Part shown: positions 1 through 5,020 of the stretch, piece by piece
Numbering within the stretch: the stretch's first letter is position 1
How the letters are laid out: each line of letters starts with the position of its first letter
The notes under the pieces: generated by a model
Database searches by the model: none
Seen by the model: only the letters and a program-made list of their open reading frames with translations
Told to the model about the DNA's origin: nothing
Program-made: the position numbers and the translations under genes
Origin: Bacillota bacterium
GTDB lineage: Bacteria; Bacillota; Clostridia; Tissierellales; Sporanaerobacteraceae
Direction: 5' to 3'
NCBI GenBank assembly: GCA_029779375.1
Contig: JAKPAR010000052.1
Span: forward strand, 1-5,020
Length of the DNA stretch: 5,020 nucleotides

Positions 1-556
1 AACTAAAATAGTAGAAACTGTTGAAAGCATTTCTGACAAGACCAATTTACTTGCCTTAAATGCCAGTATTGAAGCTTCTAGGGCTGGAGAATATGGACAA
101 GGTTTCACTGTAGTTGCTATGGAAATAAGAAAACTTGCTGAAGGCTCTAAAGAAGCTGTAAAAAACATCAATGACAATCTAGTTACCTTTATAAATGAAA
201 TTGACGGCTTTGTAGAACAAATAGAAAAACAATATATTACTCTTGAAAAAGAAAACAATAGTCTTTCAAATATTGCCAACGAAAATTATACTACTGTAAT
301 GTCTATACAAAATGTATCTAATTTAATAATTGATTTAATTGAGAATTTAAACAATGAAACAAAATCTTTAAATACTATATCTGCAAATATCGAGACCCTT
401 GCTGCTATTGCAGAGGAAAACTCTGCTTCTTCTGAAGAAGTAAGTGCAAATGTAGTCGCTTATACAGAAGAGTTAAATAAAATGATTGAAAACATAAAAG
501 AATTCAAGAAAGTTTCCGAACAATTTGGAGAAGATTTAGAAAGATACATTGTATAA
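1..556 (+). CDS. Methyl-accepting chemotaxis protein, C-terminal signalling part (5' end outside window)
   Basis: The reading frame is open from base 2 to the TAA at 554-556 and gives 184 residues with no start inside the window; the ATG at 119 is internal. The first part carries the hairpin tip of the MCP cytoplasmic coiled coil, with [19 protein letters not shown] near residues 12-30 and then [16 protein letters not shown]. This tip binds the CheA kinase and CheW adaptor in the known family. The rest is a long heptad-like helix ending in a segment ([15 protein letters not shown]) that resembles the C-terminal methylation helix. The sensor, any membrane segments and the HAMP domain would lie upstream, so the ligand is unknown. 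One oddity is Met where most family members have Asp in the VVADEIRKLAE motif. No CheR-tethering NWETF-type tail is present. The gene converges on the decarboxylase gene and shares its terminator. Family assignment is secure; specificity is not knowable here. Confidence 0.95.
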   Translation, partial: TKIVETVESISDKTNLLALNASIEASRAGEYGQGFTVVAMEIRKLAEGSKEAVKNINDNLVTFINEIDGFVEQIEKQYITLEKENNSLSNIANENYTTVMSIQNVSNLIIDLIENLNNETKSLNTISANIETLAAIAEENSASSEEVSANVVAYTEELNKMIENIKEFKKVSEQFGEDLERYIV

Positions 557-569
557 ACTCATAAATTTA

Positions 570-603
570 AAAAGTGCTAGGTCAATAAGAACCTAGCACT
601 TTT
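570..603. terminator. Bidirectional hairpin terminator between converging genes
   Basis: A perfect 13-bp inverted repeat (arms 570-582 and 591-603, 8-base loop) has A-rich and T-rich ends on opposite sides, so it can end transcription both ways. On the minus strand the stem is followed by a good U-rich run; on the plus strand the run is shorter (CTTTTATAT). The decarboxylase stop codon (582-584) lies at the stem-loop junction, so one arm encodes the last residues of that protein. It lies 13 bases after the chemotaxis gene stop. Confidence 0.9.
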
Positions 604-2045
604 ATATAGTCCACTTCTGGATCTTCTGTTCCTTGAAGTGAGCTATTTTGTCTTTTAAGCATGACTATATAATCTATCATATCTTTTGAAATACGTTCTC
701 CAGGTATGACAATTGGTATTCCTGGTGGATAAACCATTATAGATTCTCCACTTATTTGACCTTCTGCCTCTTCCAATTTAACTATCTTTTTCCTGCTATA
801 AAAGGCTTCCCTTGGAGATACGATAAGTTCTGGATTTTCCAATACTGAAACTTTATCAAAACGTATTTTAAAATTATCTTTTCTATATTTTTTAGCAATA
901 TCCTTTAAGGCCTTTATCAAAGCATCAACAGATTCGTCATTATCTCCAAAGCTTATGAGAGCCAATATATTGAATACATCTCCCATTTCAACCTGAATAT
1001 TGTATTCATCTCTCAATATATTGTACACTTCAAATCCTGTAAGACCTAAGTCGGATACATTTATACCCAATTTGGTTTCGTCAAAATCAAATGTTCCAGG
1101 AGTTCCTACAAGTTCTTTCCCAAAAGCATATAATCCATCTATTTTATTTATCTCTTCTCTTGCCTTTCTTGCAAGTCGCAAAGTCTCAGAAAGAAGTTCC
1201 TGACCATGAATTGCTAAAGTTTTTCTTGCTATATCAAGACTTGACATGAGAAGATATGAGGCACTAGTAGTTTGAGTTAAACTGAGTACAGTTCTTACGG
1301 TTTTTTCATCTACTAATCCTTCCTTTATGAGGAGTAAGGAACTTTGAGTAAGAGAACCACCAGTCTTGTGCATACTTACAGCACACATATCTGCACCCAA
1401 TTCAATAGCATCATAGGGAAGCTCATCATGAAATCTAAAATGAGCTCCATGAGCCTCATCTACAAGAACTGCCATACCATATTTATGAGCAATTTTAACT
1501 ATGCTCTTTATATCAGAAACAGCTCCATAATAAGTAGGATTTATCAAAAATATGGCTTTTGCATCAAAATTTCTGGCTATTGCCTTTTCTACGTCTTCAA
1601 TAGAAACTCCCATGGCTATGCCAAGCCTTTCATTTATTTCCGGCTGAATATATACTGGAATAGCACCACTTAATATAAGCCCATTTATAGCAGACTTGTG
1701 AGCATTTCTAGGCATTATTATTTTATCTCCAGGTTCGCAAACACTCATGATCATAGCTTGAACTCCTGATGTAGTCCCGTTGACTAAAAAAAACGAATGG
1801 TCTGCCCAATAGGCTTCAGCTGCTAAATCCTCTGCCTCTTTTATGACTCCTATGGGATTACTTAAATTGTCCAAAGGTTTCATAGAATTTACATCTATTT
1901 GCAATACCTTGTTTCCCACAAACTCCCCAAATTCTTTCAGCCCTACTCCATGTTTATGTCCAGGAACATCAAAAGGTATGACATTTCTCTCTTGATATGC
2001 TTTTAGTGCATCAAACAATGGAGTTTTATTTTGATTAGATACCAT
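582..2045 (-). CDS. speA: Orn/Lys/Arg decarboxylase, PLP-dependent; probably arginine decarboxylase SpeA
   Basis: This is a fold-type I PLP enzyme of the short (about 490 residue) Gram-positive Orn/Lys/Arg decarboxylase group, which removes CO2 from a basic amino acid to start polyamine synthesis (arginine to agmatine in Bacillus SpeA). Visible motifs, numbered from the ATG at 2045 (487 residues): FDVPGHKHG at about 25-33, NGTTSG at 89-94, RNAHKS at 113-118, DEAHGAH at 196-202 with the cofactor-facing Asp and His, and SMHKTGGS with the Schiff-base lysine K227. The C-terminal domain carries YPPGIPIVIPGE at about 439-450. The protein has no signal peptide and should be cytoplasmic. An in-frame GTG exists at 2051 but overlaps the GGAGG ribosome binding site, so the ATG is preferred. 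The gene begins 26 bases after the mgtE stop, which suggests co-transcription. Substrate (arginine, lysine or ornithine) cannot be fixed from motifs alone; arginine is the best guess by length and family. Confidence 0.9.
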   Translation of the reverse strand: MVSNQNKTPLFDALKAYQERNVIPFDVPGHKHGVGLKEFGEFVGNKVLQIDVNSMKPLDNLSNPIGVIKEAEDLAAEAYWADHSFFLVNGTTSGVQAMIMSVCEPGDKIIMPRNAHKSAINGLILSGAIPVYIQPEINERLGIAMGVSIEDVEKAIARNFDAKAIFLINPTYYGAVSDIKSIVKIAHKYGMAVLVDEAHGAHFRFHDELPYDAIELGADMCAVSMHKTGGSLTQSSLLLIKEGLVDEKTVRTVLSLTQTTSASYLLMSSLDIARKTLAIHGQELLSETLRLARKAREEINKIDGLYAFGKELVGTPGTFDFDETKLGINVSDLGLTGFEVYNILRDEYNIQVEMGDVFNILALISFGDNDESVDALIKALKDIAKKYRKDNFKIRFDKVSVLENPELIVSPREAFYSRKKIVKLEEAEGQISGESIMVYPPGIPIVIPGERISKDMIDYIVMLKRQNSSLQGTEDPEVDYIKVLGSY

Positions 2046-2057
2046 TAGCACTCCTCC
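2046..2057 (-). promoter_or_regulatory. Ribosome binding site that decides the decarboxylase start
   Basis: On the minus strand the sequence reads GGAGGAGTGCTAATG. The GGAGGAG run (2057-2051) leaves five bases before the ATG at 2045-2043, which is suitable spacing. The possible upstream GTG start (2051-2049) uses the last G of that same run, which leaves no spacing. The ATG is therefore the likely start and the protein is two residues shorter than the longest reading. Confidence 0.75.
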
Positions 2058-2071
2058 AGTGTGAAATAAAT

Positions 2072-3409
2072 TTAAATATGCAAAATCAATGAAGCTACAG
2101 TAAAATAAACTGTTAAACTCAATGCATCCACTATAGTTGTAATAAGTGGACTTGCCATTATAGCTGGGTCTATTTTCAACTTTTTAGCTGCAATAGGAAG
2201 TATTCCACCTATTACTTTTGAGGCTACGACAGTGAAAAATAAAGTTATAGAAACTGTAATAGCAATATTAAATCCAACTTTTTCTATATAATATATCCTC
2301 AAAAAATTCACCAAAGCTAGCGTTACTCCTACTATAATACTTATCCTGAATTCTTTCCATATAACTTTACCTATATCTTTAGGATGTACTTCACCTAAAG
2401 CTATACCTCTAATCACCAATGTAGAAGATTGGCTTCCTGCATTTCCGCCAGTATCCATAAGCATAGGTATGAAAGAAGCCAAGAGTACTGTGGACTGAAG
2501 AACATCTTCGAATTTTGTTATAATTCTTTGAGTAAAAGTAGCTGATAACATTAAAAACAACAACCACAATATCCTATGTTTAGCCAAATTAAAAACACCA
2601 GTATCTAAATATTCATCTTCTGATGGAGACATAGCAGCCATCTTTTGAAAGTCTTCTGTATTTTCCTTGTCTATAACATCCATTATGTCATCAACAGTTA
2701 TGATACCAGTAAGTCTATTTTCCTTATCTACTACTGGAAGAGCCAAAAAACCATATTTTCTAAAAAGTGCAGCTACAGTTTCTTGATCATCATGGGTATT
2801 TACATATATGACATCTCTGTTCATTATATTTTTTATAATCTCATTTTCTTCACTAACTACAAGCTTTCTTAGAGAAACTATTCCTTCTAATTTTCTATTG
2901 GAATCTGTTACATAACATGTATAAACTGTTTCTTTAGAAAGGCCTGTTTCTTTTATGTGAGCTAATGCCTCTCCAACAGTCATCTCTTTCTTTAAATCCA
3001 CATACTCAATAGTCATTAGACTTCCAGCTGAGTCCTGTGGATAGTTTAAAAATTGATTTATACGTTTTCGCTCTTCTTGATTTGAATTTAGCAATATCTT
3101 TTTTACAACATTTGCTGGCATTTCCTCAAGCAAGTCAATCATATCATCAAAGTACAACTCGTCTATAATATACTTCAATTCCTTGTCTGTAATACAACTT
3201 ACTATTTCCTTTTGTTTATCTACTGGGAAATATGAAAATACATCTACCGCTATATCCTTAGGCAGCATCCTAAACAACATAAGTGCTACAGTTATATCCA
3301 CTTCTTCCAATATTTCTTCTATGTCTATTGGATTCATCTTGATAAGTTCTTCTCTCAATTCACGATACTTCTTCTGTTCTAACAGCATTTTAATTTTTCT
3401 TTCATCCAT
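2072..3409 (-). CDS. mgtE: MgtE family magnesium transporter/channel
   Basis: The 445-residue product has the full MgtE architecture at the usual length. An acidic helical N domain (about 20-125) is followed by a tandem CBS pair (about 130-190 and 195-250), a linker, and a membrane domain of about five helices (about 278-445). Family motifs are clear: FIPMLMDTGGNAGSQSST near 313-330, the LVIRGIALGE segment that follows, and an Asp at 428 in TTIVDALSLTVYF that matches the pore Asp of Thermus MgtE (Asp432 there). In the known family the N and CBS domains bind Mg2+ and close the pore when cytosolic Mg2+ is high. The ATG at 3409-3407 has a GGGGGG ribosome binding site seven bases upstream and overlaps by one base the stop of a 35-codon leader ORF. 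The decarboxylase follows in the same direction after 26 bases. Confidence 0.96.
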   Translation of the reverse strand: MDERKIKMLLEQKKYRELREELIKMNPIDIEEILEEVDITVALMLFRMLPKDIAVDVFSYFPVDKQKEIVSCITDKELKYIIDELYFDDMIDLLEEMPANVVKKILLNSNQEERKRINQFLNYPQDSAGSLMTIEYVDLKKEMTVGEALAHIKETGLSKETVYTCYVTDSNRKLEGIVSLRKLVVSEENEIIKNIMNRDVIYVNTHDDQETVAALFRKYGFLALPVVDKENRLTGIITVDDIMDVIDKENTEDFQKMAAMSPSEDEYLDTGVFNLAKHRILWLLFLMLSATFTQRIITKFEDVLQSTVLLASFIPMLMDTGGNAGSQSSTLVIRGIALGEVHPKDIGKVIWKEFRISIIVGVTLALVNFLRIYYIEKVGFNIAITVSITLFFTVVASKVIGGILPIAAKKLKIDPAIMASPLITTIVDALSLTVYFTVASLILHI

Positions 3410-3516
3410 TAAAATTCCCCCCTTGGAAGAACCATAAGTAAAAGTGATGAATATGGTTCTTCCCTTCTAATATTAAATTTTCTACTCGGACTACCAGATA
3501 AGGGCCCAGAATCCAT
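3409..3516 (-). CDS. Leader ORF (35 aa) coupled to mgtE; function unknown
   Basis: I do not recognise this small protein. Its ATG (3516-3514) is preceded by GGAGGTGAT (3529-3521), nine bases fully complementary to the 16S rRNA 3' end, with the GGAGG core eight bases from the ATG. It runs MDSGPLSGSPSRK... through a basic/acidic patch (IRREEPY at residues 16-22) and a short hydrophobic LLLMVL run to ...PRGEF. Its TAA (3411-3409) overlaps the mgtE ATG as TAATG, the usual layout for translational coupling. The second half of the ORF contains a 12-bp hairpin that ends just before the mgtE ribosome binding site. Seen: the signals and the overlap. Inferred: a regulatory leader peptide for mgtE, comparable in role to but not similar in sequence to the enterobacterial MgtL leader. 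A small functional protein, or a mere coupling device, is also possible. Confidence 0.7.
   Translation of the reverse strand: MDSGPLSGSPSRKFNIRREEPYSSLLLMVLPRGEF
3425..3463 (-). promoter_or_regulatory. 12-bp hairpin inside the leader ORF, just before the mgtE ribosome binding site
   Basis: Arms 3463-3452 (GGAAGAACCATA) and 3436-3425 (TATGGTTCTTCC) are perfectly complementary around a 15-base loop. The 5' arm covers the leader codons for Arg18 to Tyr22 and the 3' arm ends directly before AAGGGGGG, the mgtE ribosome binding site. No U-run follows, so it is not a typical terminator. Its place suggests control of mgtE translation by the ribosome on the leader; that role is inferred. Confidence 0.65.
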
Positions 3517-3520
3517 TATC

Positions 3521-3529
3521 ATCACCTCC
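3521..3529 (-). promoter_or_regulatory. Near-perfect ribosome binding site of the mgtE leader ORF
   Basis: The minus strand reads GGAGGTGAT, the exact complement of the anti-Shine-Dalgarno end of bacterial 16S rRNA. The GGAGG core lies eight bases from the leader ATG. It is the longest such match in the window and the main reason to treat the short ORF as translated. Confidence 0.8.
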
Positions 3530-3557
3530 AATTTAATTCTTCCATAGGCGTGAATAT

Positions 3558-3563
3558 ATTATA
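3558..3563 (-). promoter_or_regulatory. Candidate -10 box for the leader-mgtE-decarboxylase unit
   Basis: The minus strand has a consensus TATAAT here, which would start transcription near 3551, about 22 bases before the leader ribosome binding site. No good -35 hexamer sits 16-18 bases upstream and the region is very A+T-rich, so chance is a real possibility. No terminator is visible between the mrp stop (3611) and this site, so read-through from mrp is also possible. Confidence 0.35.
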
Positions 3564-3610
3564 CTATATTTATAGACTATTCTATTATAGTAAATTTTTC
3601 AACATTTTTT

Positions 3611-4651
3611 TTAAATCTCTGCAATTATTTTTTCCCCAATGGTCTTGTATATTTTACCAATTGGAGAATTTAAATCTACTACTGGTGAAATGCCTTTGTC
3701 ACTTCCCTCTCTAATTTCTTTAATTAGCGGAATTTCACCTAAGAAGTTCACACCTAATTCTTGGCTTAATTTTTCTCCCTCTCCAGAGCCAAATATATAA
3801 TGTTTTTCACCACATTTGTCACATTCAAAGTAAGACATGTTTTCTATAACTCCAATTATATCAGTATTAGTCTTTTGAGCCATAATACCTAATCTTTTTG
3901 CCACGCCCTTGGCTGTAATCTGCGGAGTTGTCACTATTAAGAAATTAGCATCTTTTACTTCTTGCATGATACTAAGAGGTATATCACCAGTTCCTGGAGG
4001 CAAATCTAAGAGCAAGAAATCTAACTCACCCCAATATACTTCATTCATAAATTGTTCAAGTACCCCTGAAAGAACAGGCCCTCTCCAAATAAGTGCTTCA
4101 TCTTCTTCTACTAGATTACCCATAGACATGATTTTTACTCCATTAGCTTCTACAGGAATAATAGCTTGATCTCCAATAGCCATTGGCCTTACACCTTTTA
4201 TACCCATTATCTGAGGTATACTATAGCCTAATATATCTGCATCTATAAGTCCTACTTTATATCCCATATTTGCCAATGTCACAGCTAAATTTGCTGTAAC
4301 AGTAGACTTACCTACTCCACCTTTTCCACTTCCAATAGCTAATATAGTAGTGTTTTCAAAAGAATTTAAAGAATTTTTTTCTTTGCCAAATAGTGCTTCT
4401 TTTTCCCTATCTGACATCTCGCCAAATTGGACATTTACATTTTTTACTCCTTCTATTTTACCCACTTCACTTAATATATCTTCCCTCATCTTGTTTTTTA
4501 GTGGACATCCCATAGTAGTCAATGCAACTACAACTTCAACATTTCCGTTATCTATCGAAACATCCTTAATCATATTTAATTCCACTAAATTTCTATTAAG
4601 TTCAGGATCATATACATTCTCAAGTGCAGCATATATTTCATTCTTGTCCAT
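3611..4651 (-). CDS. mrp: Mrp/ApbC/NBP35-type iron-sulfur cluster carrier P-loop ATPase
   Basis: The 346-residue cytoplasmic protein belongs to the Mrp/ApbC (NBP35-like) group, which binds a labile Fe-S cluster and delivers it to apo-proteins with the help of ATP. A MIP18/DUF59-type domain occupies about residues 1-78 (DPEL at 15-18, TTMGCP at 45-50 with Cys49). It is followed by the deviant Walker A GKGGVGKST at 109-117 with both lysines (K110, K115), the DADILG switch at 137-142, and the Walker B-like DLPPGTGD at 216-223. The CxxC pair C277/C280 (FECDKCGEKH) is the expected Fe-S ligand pair at the dimer interface. The ATG at 4651-4649 follows GAGGAGGT by a normal distance. Length and motif order are typical. 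It lies next to a HesB-like gene on the same strand, which fits a shared Fe-S role, but a terminator lies between them. Confidence 0.95.
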   Translation of the reverse strand: MDKNEIYAALENVYDPELNRNLVELNMIKDVSIDNGNVEVVVALTTMGCPLKNKMREDILSEVGKIEGVKNVNVQFGEMSDREKEALFGKEKNSLNSFENTTILAIGSGKGGVGKSTVTANLAVTLANMGYKVGLIDADILGYSIPQIMGIKGVRPMAIGDQAIIPVEANGVKIMSMGNLVEEDEALIWRGPVLSGVLEQFMNEVYWGELDFLLLDLPPGTGDIPLSIMQEVKDANFLIVTTPQITAKGVAKRLGIMAQKTNTDIIGVIENMSYFECDKCGEKHYIFGSGEGEKLSQELGVNFLGEIPLIKEIREGSDKGISPVVDLNSPIGKIYKTIGEKIIAEI

Positions 4652-4668
4652 TTTCTAACCTCCTCATC

Positions 4669-4699
4669 TGCGACAGCAGGGACGGTTCTCCCTGTCGCA
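4669..4699. repeat. REP-like imperfect palindrome in the mrp 5' leader
   Basis: Arms TGCGACAG (4669-4676) and CTGTCGCA (4692-4699) are perfectly complementary, and the interior (GGGACGGTTCTCC) can extend the pairing after a two-base bulge. The element is much richer in G+C than its surroundings. It resembles GGGACGGTTCTCC-type palindromes scattered in many clostridial genomes; that resemblance is from memory and copy number cannot be seen here. It lies three bases upstream of the mrp ribosome binding site, so it would form a hairpin in the mrp leader transcript. Confidence 0.65.
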
Positions 4700-4720
4700 A
4701 AATTCTTATTGCCGTTTAAC

Positions 4721-4743
4721 TCTATTATATCCAATATAATAGA
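4721..4743. promoter_or_regulatory. Perfect 10-3-10 dyad over a candidate mrp -10 box
   Basis: TCTATTATAT and ATATAATAGA are exact inverted copies around CCA. On the minus strand the dyad contains a TATAAT (4729-4724), which would start mrp transcription near 4717 with a leader of about 65 bases. A symmetric element over a -10 box is a typical operator layout. No convincing -35 hexamer is seen, and the A+T richness makes this only suggestive. Confidence 0.4.
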
Positions 4744-4771
4744 AAAAAGATAGGTAAATACCTATCTTTTT
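4744..4771. terminator. Hairpin terminator after the HesB-like gene
   Basis: A perfect 12-bp stem (arms 4744-4755 and 4760-4771, loop AAAT) has A and T runs at both ends. On the minus strand GATAGGT-loop-ACCTATC is followed by TTTTTT, a strong intrinsic terminator directly after the HesB-like stop codon (4772-4770). It separates that gene from mrp, so mrp probably has its own promoter or receives only read-through. Confidence 0.88.
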
Positions 4772-5020
4772 AACAATGTGAGCCTCCACGGTCTGCTGTG
4801 ACTTGGAAGCCTCTTCTCAACCAATTGTTTGAATAATCAATATTGAATTCATCAAAATTGTTGACTATGTCTTGATCTAACACAAATGTGAAATCATCTA
4901 CTTTAACTATACTATCATCATCTTTTTGCTCATCCAGAGCTAGTCCAAAGCTTGGTCCACTTCAGACAAGACCTGCCACATAAATTCTTAAAGCACTGTC
5001 TTGTTTATTTTTGGATTCTA
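4770..5020 (-). CDS. HesB/IscA-like selenoprotein with in-frame UGA as Sec (5' end outside window)
   Basis: Reading from the window edge to the TAA at 4772-4770 gives 18 visible residues, a UGA (4964-4962) and 63 more residues. Around the UGA the protein reads ALRIYVAGLV-U-SGPSFGLALDE, the core of HesB/IscA-like A-type proteins, where the UGA falls on the conserved Cys of the CSG motif. The frame and family similarity continue on both sides, ending in ...TADRGGSHC. A hairpin with GG in its loop follows the UGA at the distance expected of a bacterial SECIS element. HesB-like selenoproteins are an established prokaryotic group, so selenocysteine is preferred over a nonsense mutation. The only visible Cys is the last residue; A-type scaffolds such as IscA use three Cys ligands including a C-terminal CxC, so the metal site may differ. 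The start probably lies a few tens of codons beyond the edge. No ATG occurs after the UGA. Confidence 0.85.
4934..4964 (-). promoter_or_regulatory. UGA codon and putative bacterial SECIS hairpin
   Basis: After the UGA, a stem forms between CCAAGCU (4955-4949) and AGCU-C-UGG (4941-4934, one bulged C), seven pairs in all. Its seven-base loop UUGGACU places the two G residues 16-17 bases after the UGA. Bacterial SECIS elements, bound by SelB, typically have a G-bearing apical loop at about this distance. The hairpin is within the coding sequence, as expected for bacteria. Folding was done by eye. Confidence 0.7.

Noticed and set aside
119..556. A separate 145-residue protein starting at ATG 119
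   Set aside because: The frame is open to the window edge and the upstream codons encode the conserved MCP tip, so this ATG is internal.
1000..1673. Plus-strand open frames at 1000-1203 and 1344-1673
   Set aside because: They lie antisense within the well-supported decarboxylase gene, have no good ribosome binding site and resemble no family.
2645..2872. Plus-strand open frame within mgtE
   Set aside because: It is a low-complexity antisense shadow of the CBS-domain region of mgtE.
3183..3437. Plus-strand open frame over the mgtE start and leader
   Set aside because: It is antisense to the N domain of mgtE and Ser/Ile-rich, as expected for a shadow frame.
3425..3463. Hairpin before mgtE as an intrinsic terminator
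   Set aside because: It is followed by AAGGGGGG and the mgtE start rather than a U-run, so termination there is unlikely.
3410..3610. Magnesium (M-box) riboswitch upstream of mgtE
   Set aside because: The space is short, is largely filled by the leader ORF, and shows none of the conserved M-box blocks I could recognise.
3909..4658. Plus-strand open frames at 3909-4169 and 4350-4658
   Set aside because: Both are antisense to mrp, whose motifs are intact on the minus strand.
4962..4964. In-frame TGA as evidence of a pseudogene
   Set aside because: The frame and HesB-like similarity continue on both sides, the UGA replaces a conserved Cys, and a SECIS-like hairpin follows; selenocysteine explains all three better than decay.

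Overview
This AT-rich window looks like a chromosomal segment of an anaerobic, low-GC Gram-positive bacterium (Clostridia/Tissierellia type). The reasons are strong GGAGG-type ribosome binding sites, AT-rich codon use, a chemotaxis receptor, a Bacillus/Clostridium-type short arginine/lysine decarboxylase, and an in-frame UGA that reads best as selenocysteine, which implies the Sec-decoding machinery. The genus cannot be named from the sequence alone.

Layout, left to right. Positions 1-556 (+) hold the C-terminal end of a methyl-accepting chemotaxis protein. A bidirectional hairpin terminator (570-603) separates it from a leftward block. Read in the direction of transcription (high to low coordinates), that block has: the 3' part of a HesB/IscA-like protein with UGA inside its conserved Cys motif (4770-5020, cut by the window edge); a strong terminator (4744-4771); an A+T-rich perfect dyad over a candidate -10 box and a REP-like palindrome in the 5' leader of mrp; mrp (3611-4651), an Fe-S cluster carrier P-loop ATPase; a 35-codon leader ORF (3409-3516) with a near-ideal ribosome binding site, whose stop overlaps the start of the next gene; mgtE (2072-3409), a Mg2+ channel/transporter; and an Orn/Lys/Arg decarboxylase (582-2045), probably arginine decarboxylase SpeA.

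Two themes stand out. The right half concerns Fe-S biology: an A-type (HesB-like) protein that appears to use selenocysteine where the family has a conserved Cys lies next to the Fe-S carrier Mrp. The left half concerns polycation balance: a translated leader ORF is coupled to mgtE, and mgtE is followed after 26 bases by a polyamine-forming decarboxylase, so Mg2+ uptake and polyamine synthesis are probably co-transcribed. The two least ordinary items are short or interrupted and easily missed: the Sec-containing HesB-like gene, broken by UGA, and the mgtE leader ORF. No mobile element gene, tRNA, rRNA or CRISPR array is visible, and no gene-free stretch exceeds 300 bases.
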